NCBI GenBank assembly: GCA_902525575.1
Contig: CABZHU010000004.1
Location: forward strand, 1 to 64,000
Length of the DNA: 64,000 nt
Reading direction: 5' to 3'
Source of the DNA: an uncultured Pelagibacteraceae bacterium
GTDB taxonomy: Bacteria > Pseudomonadota > Alphaproteobacteria > Pelagibacterales > AG-422-B15
Position numbers and translations under genes: made by a program. Below, in pieces: positions 54,949 to 64,000 of the stretch (the first letter of the stretch is position 1; every line of letters starts with the position of its first letter). The notes beneath the pieces are model-generated. The model saw nothing but the letters and a program-made list of their open reading frames with translations, did not search any database and was not told the DNA's origin.

Positions 54949-56256
54949 ATGCAAAACCGTTCATTTTATGTAAAATCTTATGGCTGTCAGATGAATGTCT
55001 ATGATAGCCAAAAAATAACTTCAATACTTGAGAGCAAAGGACTAAAAAATAAATTAGACCCTAAATCAGCCGATTTAGTAATTTTTAACACATGTAATAT
55101 TCGTGAAAAGGCAGCACATAAATTATACTCTGATATAGGAAGAGTAAATAAACTGGGATTAAAAAAAACAATAGCAGTTGTTGGATGTGTAGCTCAGGCT
55201 GAAAACTCTGAAATGTTTCGAAAAAATAAATCAATCGATATTGTCCTTGGACCGCAAAGCTATCATCTCCTTCCAAAAATGCTGGATGATTTAGAAAATA
55301 ATTTCAAACAAATTAACACTGACTTTATAGTGAATGAAAAGTTCGATTATTTGTCTGAGCAAATGAGACCGCAAGGAGTGTCTTCAATGGTAACAATCCA
55401 GGAAGGATGTGATAAATTTTGTTCCTTCTGTGTCGTTCCTTACACAAGAGGTCCTGAATATTCTCGGTCCATTAAATCCATTAGCGATGAAGTAAAATTA
55501 CTATCTCAAAAAGGAGCAAAAGAAATTGTATTCCTCGGTCAGAACGTCAATGCATATAATGATAAATCAAATAATAATAATGCCAAACTATCGGATTTGA
55601 TCAGAGCAATCAGCGAATTTGATAGCGTTAAAAGAATAAGGTACACAACGTCTCATCCAATTAATATGGATGAAGAATTAATTCAAGAACACAAAAATAA
55701 TATGAAGCTAATGCCATTTCTACATTTACCTGTCCAATCTGGTTCAGAATCGATTTTAAAAAAAATGAACAGAAAATATGACCCTGATTTTTATCGAAGA
55801 ACTATCGATAGGTTAAAGAAAGCAAAACCAGATATTGAAATATCTTCAGATTTTATTGTTGGGTATCCAGGTGAGACAGATCAAGATTTTAATGAAACAT
55901 TAAAACTTATTGACGATATTGAGTTTACCCAATCGTATTCATTTATTTATAGTTCAAGACCTGGAACTAAGTCATCGACAGAAGTTGACAATACTCCCAT
56001 TTCAGTGAAAAAAGAAAGACTCCTAGTGTTACAAGAAAAATTAAAAAAAATTCAATACTCCTTTAATAATGAGTTCTGTAATAAAACTGTAAAAGTTTTA
56101 ATTGAGAATCAAAGTTCAAGTAATCCTGAGTATTTCTTTGGAAGAACGCCATTTATGCAATCTGTTTATATTAAGTCCAATGATCTAGTGCCAGGTCATG
56201 AAAAAGATATTGATATTACGTCTTGCAACCATAAGAGTTTATATGGTATTTGTTGA
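54949..56256 (+). CDS. miaB: tRNA-2-methylthio-N6-dimethylallyladenosine synthase
   Basis: YGCQMNVYDS; radical SAM CDKFCSFCVVPYTRGPE. Confidence 0.98.
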   Translation: MQNRSFYVKSYGCQMNVYDSQKITSILESKGLKNKLDPKSADLVIFNTCNIREKAAHKLYSDIGRVNKLGLKKTIAVVGCVAQAENSEMFRKNKSIDIVLGPQSYHLLPKMLDDLENNFKQINTDFIVNEKFDYLSEQMRPQGVSSMVTIQEGCDKFCSFCVVPYTRGPEYSRSIKSISDEVKLLSQKGAKEIVFLGQNVNAYNDKSNNNNAKLSDLIRAISEFDSVKRIRYTTSHPINMDEELIQEHKNNMKLMPFLHLPVQSGSESILKKMNRKYDPDFYRRTIDRLKKAKPDIEISSDFIVGYPGETDQDFNETLKLIDDIEFTQSYSFIYSSRPGTKSSTEVDNTPISVKKERLLVLQEKLKKIQYSFNNEFCNKTVKVLIENQSSSNPEYFFGRTPFMQSVYIKSNDLVPGHEKDIDITSCNHKSLYGIC

Positions 56257-57296
56257 AAATTGATTATCCGCTTAATTTGAAAAATAAACAAATAAAACCC
56301 ATATCTGAAAATCAAAAGGACCTGCCATCAGGATCTTCCATAATAAATATCGATAACTTAGATGTTGTAGAGATATTTGGAGTTAACAATGAAAATTTAA
56401 ATTATTTTGAAGATCAGCTTCCCATTAAAGTCTTTCAAAAAGGAAATCAACTAAACATTAAAGGTGAAAAAAAATACAGAAATATTTTGCGAAATGCAAT
56501 TTTAAAAACACAACAGGATTTAAAATCTAACAGAAAAGGAAACAATATTAATTTAATGCAGGAGAATCTAAAAATGCAATCTTTAAATGAAAACGACAAA
56601 ATAAGAAACTTGACAGTCACCAAGACAGCAAAACTCGATGTCATTGGTAAAAGTAAAATGCAAAATCATTATTTAGATATTCTCCAGAAAAAGAAAATTA
56701 TCTTTGCGGTTGGTCCAGCCGGAACAGGCAAAACATTTTTAGCAGTTGCTGCAGCAGTTTCTCAATTATTAGATAATAAATTTGACAGAATAATTCTATC
56801 TAGACCAGCAGTGGAAGCTGGAGAAAAACTTGGTTTCTTACCCGGCGATTTAAAAGAAAAGGTAGATCCTTACCTGAGACCTTTATATGACAGTCTTTAT
56901 GATCTTATGCCGGCAGATATAGCCCTAAGAAAAATTGAATCTGCTGAAATTGAAATTGCTCCCTTAGCTTTCATGAGAGGTAGGACATTAAATAATTCCT
57001 TTGTAATTTTAGATGAAGCACAGAATGCAACTCATACCCAAATAAAAATGTTCTTAACTAGGTGCGGTAAAAATTCTAGAATGGTTGTTACAGGCGATCC
57101 ATCTCAAATAGACCTGAATAGAAAAAGTGACTCAGGGTTATTAAAATCAGTTAAAATTTTAGAAAAAATTGATAATATTGAGGTTGTTGAGCTAGGCTCT
57201 AAAGATATTGTTAGAGATGAAATGGTCACAAAAATTATAAACGCGTATGATTCATACGATGACCAAATAAAAGATCTTTTTGATAAATCATCTTAA
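56250..57296 (+). CDS. phoH: PhoH family ATPase
   Basis: GPAGTGKTFLAVAAAV; SRPAVEAGEKLGFLPGDLKEKVDPYLRP; start codon uncertain. Confidence 0.96.
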   Translation: MLKIDYPLNLKNKQIKPISENQKDLPSGSSIINIDNLDVVEIFGVNNENLNYFEDQLPIKVFQKGNQLNIKGEKKYRNILRNAILKTQQDLKSNRKGNNINLMQENLKMQSLNENDKIRNLTVTKTAKLDVIGKSKMQNHYLDILQKKKIIFAVGPAGTGKTFLAVAAAVSQLLDNKFDRIILSRPAVEAGEKLGFLPGDLKEKVDPYLRPLYDSLYDLMPADIALRKIESAEIEIAPLAFMRGRTLNNSFVILDEAQNATHTQIKMFLTRCGKNSRMVVTGDPSQIDLNRKSDSGLLKSVKILEKIDNIEVVELGSKDIVRDEMVTKIINAYDSYDDQIKDLFDKSS

Positions 57297-57301
57297 CTTT
57301 A

Positions 57302-57751
57302 ATGGTGGATATCAGTTATAATATAAAAAGTTTAGAATGGAATAAGAATTTTCCATTATACAAAAAATGTATCTCTAATTCTGTTGACCAAATATTTAAA
57401 AAAGTAAAATTTTCATCAAATAATGAAATATCTATTAGTTTTCTTCTTACATCAAATAGTGAGATAAAACTTTTAAACCATAAATATAGAAATAAAAATA
57501 AGCCTACAAATGTTTTATCATTTCCCATGAATGAGCAGATTGAAAATAAAAATTACTTAGGAGATGTTGTTATTGCTTGTGAAAAAATTATTGATGAATC
57601 TTCTGAGCAAAATATGAAAAAGTATAAATATTTATCAAAAATTACCATACATGGCGTGCTTCACTTGTTAGGATATAAACATGATACTGACAGGCAATTT
57701 AATAAAATGAATTCAATTGAAAAAAATATACTCAAAGAAATTTATGAATAA
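57302..57751 (+). CDS. ybeY: Endoribonuclease YbeY
   Basis: HGVLHLLGYKHD zinc motif. Confidence 0.95.
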   Translation: MVDISYNIKSLEWNKNFPLYKKCISNSVDQIFKKVKFSSNNEISISFLLTSNSEIKLLNHKYRNKNKPTNVLSFPMNEQIENKNYLGDVVIACEKIIDESSEQNMKKYKYLSKITIHGVLHLLGYKHDTDRQFNKMNSIEKNILKEIYE

Positions 57752-57753
57752 AT

Positions 57754-58584
57754 ATGCTTAAAAACTTAATAAATAAAATATTTCCAACTAAAAATATCAA
57801 TGGTGAGTCTCTCAAGGAAAGTATTGAAACAGTATTAGAGTCTTCTCAAAAAGGCACCGAAAGCATTTCAAAACAAGAGAGACTGATGCTTTTAAATATT
57901 CTAAAAATTGATGAAATAAGAACGATAGACATCATGATCCCAAGAGCAGACATTGGAGCAGTCGAGGTTAATGATAGCTTTGAAAAAGTATTAGAAATAT
58001 TTATCAAAGAATCCCATTCCAGAGTACCAGTATATGAAAATAATTTAGATAATATTATTGGGATGATTCATATAAAAGATTTAGTTAAATATCAAAATGA
58101 GAACCGAAAAGAAGATAAATTTTTGGACATAATTAAAAGAGAAGTTTTGGAAATTCCACCTTCAATGCCAGTTTTAGATCTTTTATTAAAAATGCAAATC
58201 ACACGACTGCATATGGGCATAGTAATTGATGAGTATGGTTGTACGGACGGTTTAGTTACGATTGAGGATGTAATAGAGGAAGTAATTGGAGAAATTGAAG
58301 ACGAACATGATGAGAAAAATTTACCAATGTTGATCAAGACTTCAACAAATACAATTGAAGCAAGTGCAAGAGTCGAAATAGATGAACTTCAAAAAATAAC
58401 AAATATAAATTTCTTATCGAATGAAAACAGTGATGATATTGATACTTTAGGAGGTTTAATTTTTTCTATAACTGGGCGAGTTCCTCAAAGGGGCGAAATT
58501 ATTAAACATAGTTCAGGTGTGACCTTTGAAATCAATGATGCTGATCCAATGAAAATAAAATCAGTTAAAATTAAAATCATATAA
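57754..58584 (+). CDS. corC: CBS-domain protein of CorC/HlyC family
   Basis: IMIPRADIGAVE; VIDEYGCTDGLVTIEDVIEEVIGEIEDEHD. Confidence 0.93.
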   Translation: MLKNLINKIFPTKNINGESLKESIETVLESSQKGTESISKQERLMLLNILKIDEIRTIDIMIPRADIGAVEVNDSFEKVLEIFIKESHSRVPVYENNLDNIIGMIHIKDLVKYQNENRKEDKFLDIIKREVLEIPPSMPVLDLLLKMQITRLHMGIVIDEYGCTDGLVTIEDVIEEVIGEIEDEHDEKNLPMLIKTSTNTIEASARVEIDELQKITNINFLSNENSDDIDTLGGLIFSITGRVPQRGEIIKHSSGVTFEINDADPMKIKSVKIKII

Positions 58585-58590
58585 TAGTAT

Positions 58591-60036
58591 ATGAACTCAA
58601 AAGTTTTTTTTAAAAAAGAAAAACTTTTGATTTATTCATCCTCATTTTTGCTCGGGATACTCTTATCTTCAAGCTTTGAGCCTTTTAATTTGCCTTTTAT
58701 GTCAGTTATTATCGTAGGCATATTATTTTTAGTGAATGATTATATTCATCAAAATTTACAAAATAAAAAGAAGATATTTTTTTTTACAGGACTAATTTTT
58801 GGTTTTGGATTTTTCATATCTAGCATCAATTGGATTTCAAATTCAATTTTGCAGTTTAATACAGATTTATATTACTTAATTCCGGTGCCGCTATTGATCC
58901 TACCGCTTGTCTTGTCACTATTTTATGCACTTATGCAAATTTTCAACTATATTTTATGGTCTCAGTCCACTTCACGTATTTTTTATTTCTCAGCTAATTG
59001 GGTAATCTTTGAATTGTTAAGAAGTTATATATTTTCAGGATTTCCATGGAACCTAATTGCCTACAGCTGGTCATGGTCCATATATTTCATGCAGTCTTTG
59101 TCTGTATTTGGTGTATTTGGTCTTAGCTTAATTACTGTTTTCTGTGCAGCTAGTTTTTTTTCTTTTAGGATGAATAAGGGCAATATCATGTTTCCTCTAA
59201 TTGCCATCTTAGTATTATTGACAACATTTATATATGGATACAATCGAGTAAGCAATTACGAGGTAATAAAGTCTGGTACTAACTTAAGAATTGTTCACAC
59301 TGATTTTAATCAAAATGAAAAGTGGAAAAAGGAGTCACACAAAAAGATTGCTGAGATGGGTTCACAAGACATGATTACAATTTTTCCAGAAACTGCGTTT
59401 GGAATGGTCGGTATAGGCCCATCAAATTGGTTCATTGGTCATATTCGTAATGAAGCAGGACTTTATTACAATTCATTATCTTTTAATGGTCACCAATACG
59501 ACAAAATTAAACTAGTGCCCTTTGGTGAAAAAATACCACTCTCTAATTTTCTAAAAATATTTTTTCCAAAAAACTCTTTATTATTAAATTCAATGAGGAG
59601 CGGTAATGATGATCAATTATTTGAAAAAAAAATTACCCCACTCATTTGTTATGAGGCTGTTTTTCCTAATTTTGTTCGAAATCAAATTAATAATGAAACT
59701 GAATTACTGGTAAATATTACTAATGATGCATGGTTTGGTACTTTTAGTGGTCCAAAGCAACACTTTGTGCATGTTTTGTATAGATCAGTTGAACTGGGAC
59801 TACCTCTTGCGAGATCATCTAATATGGGTATATCTGCATTGATTAACCCTATTGGCCTTGTAGATAGAATGGCTAGTTCAGATAAAATATCCTTTATAGA
59901 TGTAGAAATACCTAAAAAAATCGATATGACTATTTACCGGCAGTACGGTGAATTGATGGTGTATTTTTTAATAGTTTTATTTTTTATTATTGGCTATGCT
60001 ATCGATCAATTATTTTTGGGGAAAAAAAATGACTAA
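58591..60036 (+). CDS. lnt: Apolipoprotein N-acyltransferase
   Basis: [23 protein letters not shown] catalytic regions; N-terminal TM helices. Confidence 0.95.
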   Translation: MNSKVFFKKEKLLIYSSSFLLGILLSSSFEPFNLPFMSVIIVGILFLVNDYIHQNLQNKKKIFFFTGLIFGFGFFISSINWISNSILQFNTDLYYLIPVPLLILPLVLSLFYALMQIFNYILWSQSTSRIFYFSANWVIFELLRSYIFSGFPWNLIAYSWSWSIYFMQSLSVFGVFGLSLITVFCAASFFSFRMNKGNIMFPLIAILVLLTTFIYGYNRVSNYEVIKSGTNLRIVHTDFNQNEKWKKESHKKIAEMGSQDMITIFPETAFGMVGIGPSNWFIGHIRNEAGLYYNSLSFNGHQYDKIKLVPFGEKIPLSNFLKIFFPKNSLLLNSMRSGNDDQLFEKKITPLICYEAVFPNFVRNQINNETELLVNITNDAWFGTFSGPKQHFVHVLYRSVELGLPLARSSNMGISALINPIGLVDRMASSDKISFIDVEIPKKIDMTIYRQYGELMVYFLIVLFFIIGYAIDQLFLGKKND

Positions 60037-61186
60037 AGAATATTTATTTACAAGTGAATCCGTGTCAGAAGGACATCCTGACAAAGTGTGTGATATTATT
60101 TCAGACTCAATAGTTGATGATTTTTTATCGCAAGAAAATCCGGAGAATGCAAGGGTTGCAATGGAAACATTGGTTACTACTAATAAAGTAGTTATTGCTG
60201 GCGAAGTTCGTGGTCCTGAAGGTTACAATTGTAATTATGAAGAGTTAGCAAGAAATGCAGTAAAAGAAATTGGATATGAACAAGATGGATTTCATTGGAA
60301 AAACTTGTCTTTTGACTCGTCGGGTGTTCATAGTCAATCTGCAGACATAGCAATGGGTGTTGATGCATCTGGAAATAAAGATCAAGGCGCGGGAGATCAA
60401 GGAATAATGTTTGGATACGCATGTAAAGAAACACCATCTTTAATGCCAGCACCAATATATTATTCTCATAAGATACTTGAGTTAATGGCATCAGAGCGAA
60501 AATCTGGAAATACTACTGGAATACAACCTGACTCTAAAAGTCAAGTTACATTAAAATATAAAAATGGTGAGCCTGAAATTTGCACTAAAATAGTTGTTTC
60601 TACTCAACATGATGCTGAACTTGATCAGCAAGCCGTTAGTGATCTGGTAATTCCATTAATCAAAACCGTAATGCCTCAAGAATGGATGGATGATAATACT
60701 GAGATACTAATTAATCCAACTGGAAAATTTGTGATCGGTGGCCCCGATGGTGATACTGGATTAACTGGAAGAAAAATCATTGTCGATACTTATGGTGGTG
60801 CTGCTCCTCATGGTGGCGGAGCTTTTTCTGGAAAAGACCCAACAAAAGTTGATAGATCTGCAGCTTACATTTCAAGATATATAGCTAAAAATATAGTTGC
60901 AGCTGGATTAGCTGATAGATGCACACTCCAACTTGCTTATGCTATTGGTGTTTCAGAACCATTATCAATTTATGTAGATACCCATGGAACATCTCAAATA
61001 AAGGACGATGATTTAATAAAAAAAATAACTGATAACATTGATTTATCTCCTAGAGGTATAAGAGATCATTTAAATTTGCATAAGCCAATCTATAAAAAAA
61101 GTGCTGCGTACGGACATTTTGGTAGAGAACCTATGACGGATGGTTCTTTCTCTTGGGAAAAATTAGATCTAGCAGAAAAATTATAA
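60029..61186 (+). CDS. metK: S-adenosylmethionine synthetase
   Basis: [37 protein letters not shown] at 60029. Confidence 0.98.
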   Translation: MTKEYLFTSESVSEGHPDKVCDIISDSIVDDFLSQENPENARVAMETLVTTNKVVIAGEVRGPEGYNCNYEELARNAVKEIGYEQDGFHWKNLSFDSSGVHSQSADIAMGVDASGNKDQGAGDQGIMFGYACKETPSLMPAPIYYSHKILELMASERKSGNTTGIQPDSKSQVTLKYKNGEPEICTKIVVSTQHDAELDQQAVSDLVIPLIKTVMPQEWMDDNTEILINPTGKFVIGGPDGDTGLTGRKIIVDTYGGAAPHGGGAFSGKDPTKVDRSAAYISRYIAKNIVAAGLADRCTLQLAYAIGVSEPLSIYVDTHGTSQIKDDDLIKKITDNIDLSPRGIRDHLNLHKPIYKKSAAYGHFGREPMTDGSFSWEKLDLAEKL

Positions 61187-61190
61187 TTTA

Positions 61191-61892
61191 TTGTTAGACT
61201 TGCGATCGAAATTTCCTGATTATTATCAGTATCATGGAAGAAATGTTTCTAAGAAGCTTTCATTATCAAATGTAAGAGTTCTAAATGATTACTATAGTAA
61301 GTACTCATTAGATAAAAAAATATTAAATATATCTTCTAAAACAAGCACGGAGCAGCTGCTACAATCGAACTTATTCAAAAAAGTAATAATAGAAGTTGGT
61401 TTTGGTGATGGAGAGCATCTTATTGACAGTGCTCTTTCTAATCCAAAAGTTTTATTTGTTGGGTCAGAGGTATATGTTAATGGAGTTGCCAAAGTATTAA
61501 AAAAAATATTAGAGCATGATATTAAAAATATTCGTTTATGCGGTATGAATTTTGTATATTTGCTTAATATACTTAATCAAAACAGCATTGACGAATTAAA
61601 AATTATTAATCCTGATCCGTGGCATAAAAAACGTCATTTCAAACGAAGATTAGTTAATCTAGAAAATATTATTAAGATAATTGTAATAGTAAAAAATAAA
61701 TATTCCACCTACATAACAACAGATTCTGAAAGTTACTTTAAGTATATAAACGAAATTTTTAGTTCAAATTCAAAAATAATTCATGAAAACAAAAGTAAGA
61801 TTCTATCGAAAAATGACCGATTATATGGTGTGTCAAGATACCAAAGAAAAGCCATTAAAAATGGAAAGAAAATATATCAACTAACTTTCTGA
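61191..61892 (+). CDS. trmB: tRNA (guanine46-N7)-methyltransferase
   Basis: IIEVGFGDGEHL; NPDPWHKKRHFKRRLV. Confidence 0.94.
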   Translation: MLDLRSKFPDYYQYHGRNVSKKLSLSNVRVLNDYYSKYSLDKKILNISSKTSTEQLLQSNLFKKVIIEVGFGDGEHLIDSALSNPKVLFVGSEVYVNGVAKVLKKILEHDIKNIRLCGMNFVYLLNILNQNSIDELKIINPDPWHKKRHFKRRLVNLENIIKIIVIVKNKYSTYITTDSESYFKYINEIFSSNSKIIHENKSKILSKNDRLYGVSRYQRKAIKNGKKIYQLTF

Positions 61893-61968
61893 TATCGTTA
61901 TATATTTAGGTACTTGATTTATAAGAATTAGCAGTGTATAGATCTTTCAAAATATAGCTAAACCAAGC

Positions 61969-61996
61969 AAAAGTGGGTTAAGCCCACTTTTTTTTT
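61969..61996 (+). terminator. Rho-independent-type hairpin plus T-tract in nusA leader
   Basis: AAAAGTGGG-TTAAG-CCCACTTTT perfect stem followed by continuous T run to 61996. Confidence 0.85.
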
Positions 61997-62015
61997 ACGC
62001 TAAAAGGAACAAATA

Positions 62016-63551
62016 ATGGTTAGTGCAAATAAGATTGAAATTTTAAGAATAGCTGAGACTGTTGCTCAGGAAAAAATGATTGATAAATCAATTGTAATTT
62101 CTGCATTGGAAGAAGCTATTGAAAAAGCAGCAAAAAGTAATTATGGCGAAGAAAATGAAGTTGTTGTTGAAATAAATCAAGAGAACGGTGATATATCAAT
62201 TTCTAGAAAAATGTCAGTTGTTGAAGAGGTAAAGAACAAATTTTTAGAAATAACTCTAAAATCAGCAAAAAAAATTAATGGAGCTGCTCAGTTAGGTGAC
62301 GTTCTACTTGATCCGTTGCCAGCAATTGACTTTGGCAGAATTGGAGCTCAAGCAGCAAAGCAAGTTATTAACTCCAAAGTTCGAGAGGCTGAAAGAGAAA
62401 GACAGTATAATGAATATAAAGACAGAGTTGGAGAAATAGTAAACGGTATTGTAAAAAGATCTGAATTTGGAAATATCGTGCTTGATTTAGGTAAAGCCGA
62501 AGGAGTGGTTAGAAAAGATCAAACAATACCAAGAGAAAATCTTAGGAATGGTGATAGGGTAAGAGCATATATATATGATGTTAGATCTGAACTCAAAGGC
62601 CCACAGATCTTTATGTCAAGATCTCACCCACAATTTATGGCGAAATTATTTATGCAGGAAGTACCAGAAATTTATGATGGAATTATTTCTATTAAAAGTG
62701 TCGCAAGAGATCCAGGAAGTAGAGCTAAAATAGCAGTTCATACTGAAGATGGCTCAATAGACCCGGTGGGAGCCTGTGTAGGAATGCGGGGCAGCAGAGT
62801 TCAAGCAGTAGTGAATGAATTACAAGGAGAAAAAATTGATATAATTAACTGGTCCGAAAATGTTGCAAATCTTGCTATTTCTTCACTTTCTCCAGCTGAG
62901 GTTCTTAAAGTAGTTTTAGATGAAGATCAAAATAAAATAGAGGTTGTAGTCTCTGAAGAACACCTAAGTCTTGCAATTGGAAGAAGAGGACAAAATGTAA
63001 AACTCGCTACTGAGCTTACAGGTTATGAAATTGATATTCTAACTGAAGACGAGGAATCATCAAAAAGACAAGAAGACTTTTCAATTAAAACAAATGTATT
63101 TATTGACTCACTGGATGTTGATGAAACTCTTGCACAACTATTAGTAAGTGAAGGATTCGGAAGCATTGAGGAAGTAATAGATGCCGAAGAAAGTGAACTT
63201 TTGGCAATCGAAGGGTTTGATGAAGAAATTGCAGCTGAGTTAGTTGAGAGATCAAAGAAATATATGTCTGAAATGGATGAAAAAAATAATAAGAAGCTAG
63301 AGGATTATAAGGTTTCAAAAGACTTAATCAACTTCAGTTTTTTATCAAAAGCGATGTTAGTAAAACTTGCCGAGAATAATATAAAGACTTTGGAAGATTT
63401 TGCAGGCTTAACCACTGATGATCTAATCGGATATCTTGAAGATAGAAGTGATAAAAATTCTAGAGTTACTGGTCTATTCGAAGAATTTAATATTAATAAA
63501 GATGAAGGCGATCAATTAATTATGGAGGCAAGAAAAATATGGCTTGATTAG
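62016..63551 (+). CDS. nusA: Transcription termination/antitermination protein NusA
   Basis: S1/KH architecture; KGPQIFMSRSHPQFMAKLFMQEVPEI; GMRGSRVQAVVNELQGEKIDI. Confidence 0.98.
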   Translation: MVSANKIEILRIAETVAQEKMIDKSIVISALEEAIEKAAKSNYGEENEVVVEINQENGDISISRKMSVVEEVKNKFLEITLKSAKKINGAAQLGDVLLDPLPAIDFGRIGAQAAKQVINSKVREAERERQYNEYKDRVGEIVNGIVKRSEFGNIVLDLGKAEGVVRKDQTIPRENLRNGDRVRAYIYDVRSELKGPQIFMSRSHPQFMAKLFMQEVPEIYDGIISIKSVARDPGSRAKIAVHTEDGSIDPVGACVGMRGSRVQAVVNELQGEKIDIINWSENVANLAISSLSPAEVLKVVLDEDQNKIEVVVSEEHLSLAIGRRGQNVKLATELTGYEIDILTEDEESSKRQEDFSIKTNVFIDSLDVDETLAQLLVSEGFGSIEEVIDAEESELLAIEGFDEEIAAELVERSKKYMSEMDEKNNKKLEDYKVSKDLINFSFLSKAMLVKLAENNIKTLEDFAGLTTDDLIGYLEDRSDKNSRVTGLFEEFNINKDEGDQLIMEARKIWLD

Positions 63552-63572
63552 TCATATATCTGAAGGACTCTC

Positions 63573-64000
63573 ATGACTGAAAATAAAGAGATAAAAAAAG
63601 GAAAAAAAAACGTTAAGTCTTAAGTTGGGTTCTAAACCCATCATTTCTAACAAAAGAGGGATTGAGGCAGGCAAGACAGTAATTGTAGAAAAAAAAAGGT
63701 ATAAAAGAAATACTAACGCAGATCAGAAGCCTGAACAGGCATCGCTAAACAAAAAAGAATTTACCAATACACCAAATGTAGCAGAAGATACTATTAAAGA
63801 TAAAAAATCAAGATCTGGTGTAATTTTGAAACCGCTTACCAAGGATGAGCAAAAAAAGATTTTACAAGCCGACAGTAAAGAAGAAAAAAATGATGCAATT
63901 GATAAAATAAGAAAAGGCAATTTAGCTGAAGAGTCCACAAATAAAAAAGATACAAAATTTGAGGACAATTCAGTATCAAGCATTGAAGCAAAAGAAAATA
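63573..64000 (+). CDS. infB: Translation initiation factor IF-2 N-terminus (partial, apparent frameshift in A9)
   Basis: ATG 63573 preceded by GAAGGA; frame stops at 63621-63623, but the next frame reads KKTLSLKLGSKPIISNKRGIEAGKTVIVEKKRYKRN and stays open to the window end; downstream of nusA. Confidence 0.78.

Noticed and set aside
63723-63983. 86-aa minus-strand ORF at window end
   Set aside because: Antisense to the lysine-rich infB N-terminal region; Ser/Leu/Phe-rich translation is typical of antisense artefacts.

Overview
AT-rich, very gene-dense bacterial chromosome segment. Gene content and order look alphaproteobacterial. It reads as the origin-proximal housekeeping region: DUF3576-leuS-lptE-holA // parB-parA-rsmG-mnmG-mnmE-rho-hemG-hemH-hemE // maf-aroE-coaE-dnaQ-secB-hslUV-his operon-grpE-dnaK-dnaJ-rph-rdgB-rsmI-gshB-murJ-trpS-fur-miaB-phoH-ybeY-corC-lnt-metK-trmB-nusA-infB. 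I see no tRNA, rRNA, CRISPR array, transposon or prophage. Main second-look items: (1) a probable oriC in the hemE/maf gap, the largest intergenic gap in the window, with DnaA-box-like 9-mers; (2) a perfect 16-bp parS palindrome inside rsmG; (3) a HemG-type flavodoxin protoporphyrinogen oxidase in the rho-hemH-hemE slot where alphaproteobacteria usually carry hemJ; (4) apparent +1-nt frame disruptions in A-homopolymers of two essential genes, dnaK (A6) and infB (A9); (5) convergent gene pairs whose stop codons interlock, 5 of 8 sharing exactly 4 nt; (6) loss of rimP and ylxR around nusA with the hairpin before nusA kept; (7) a TPR-sulfotransferase gene fitted between leuS and lptE. No clear undescribed multi-gene system (defence, secretion or biosynthetic) was found.
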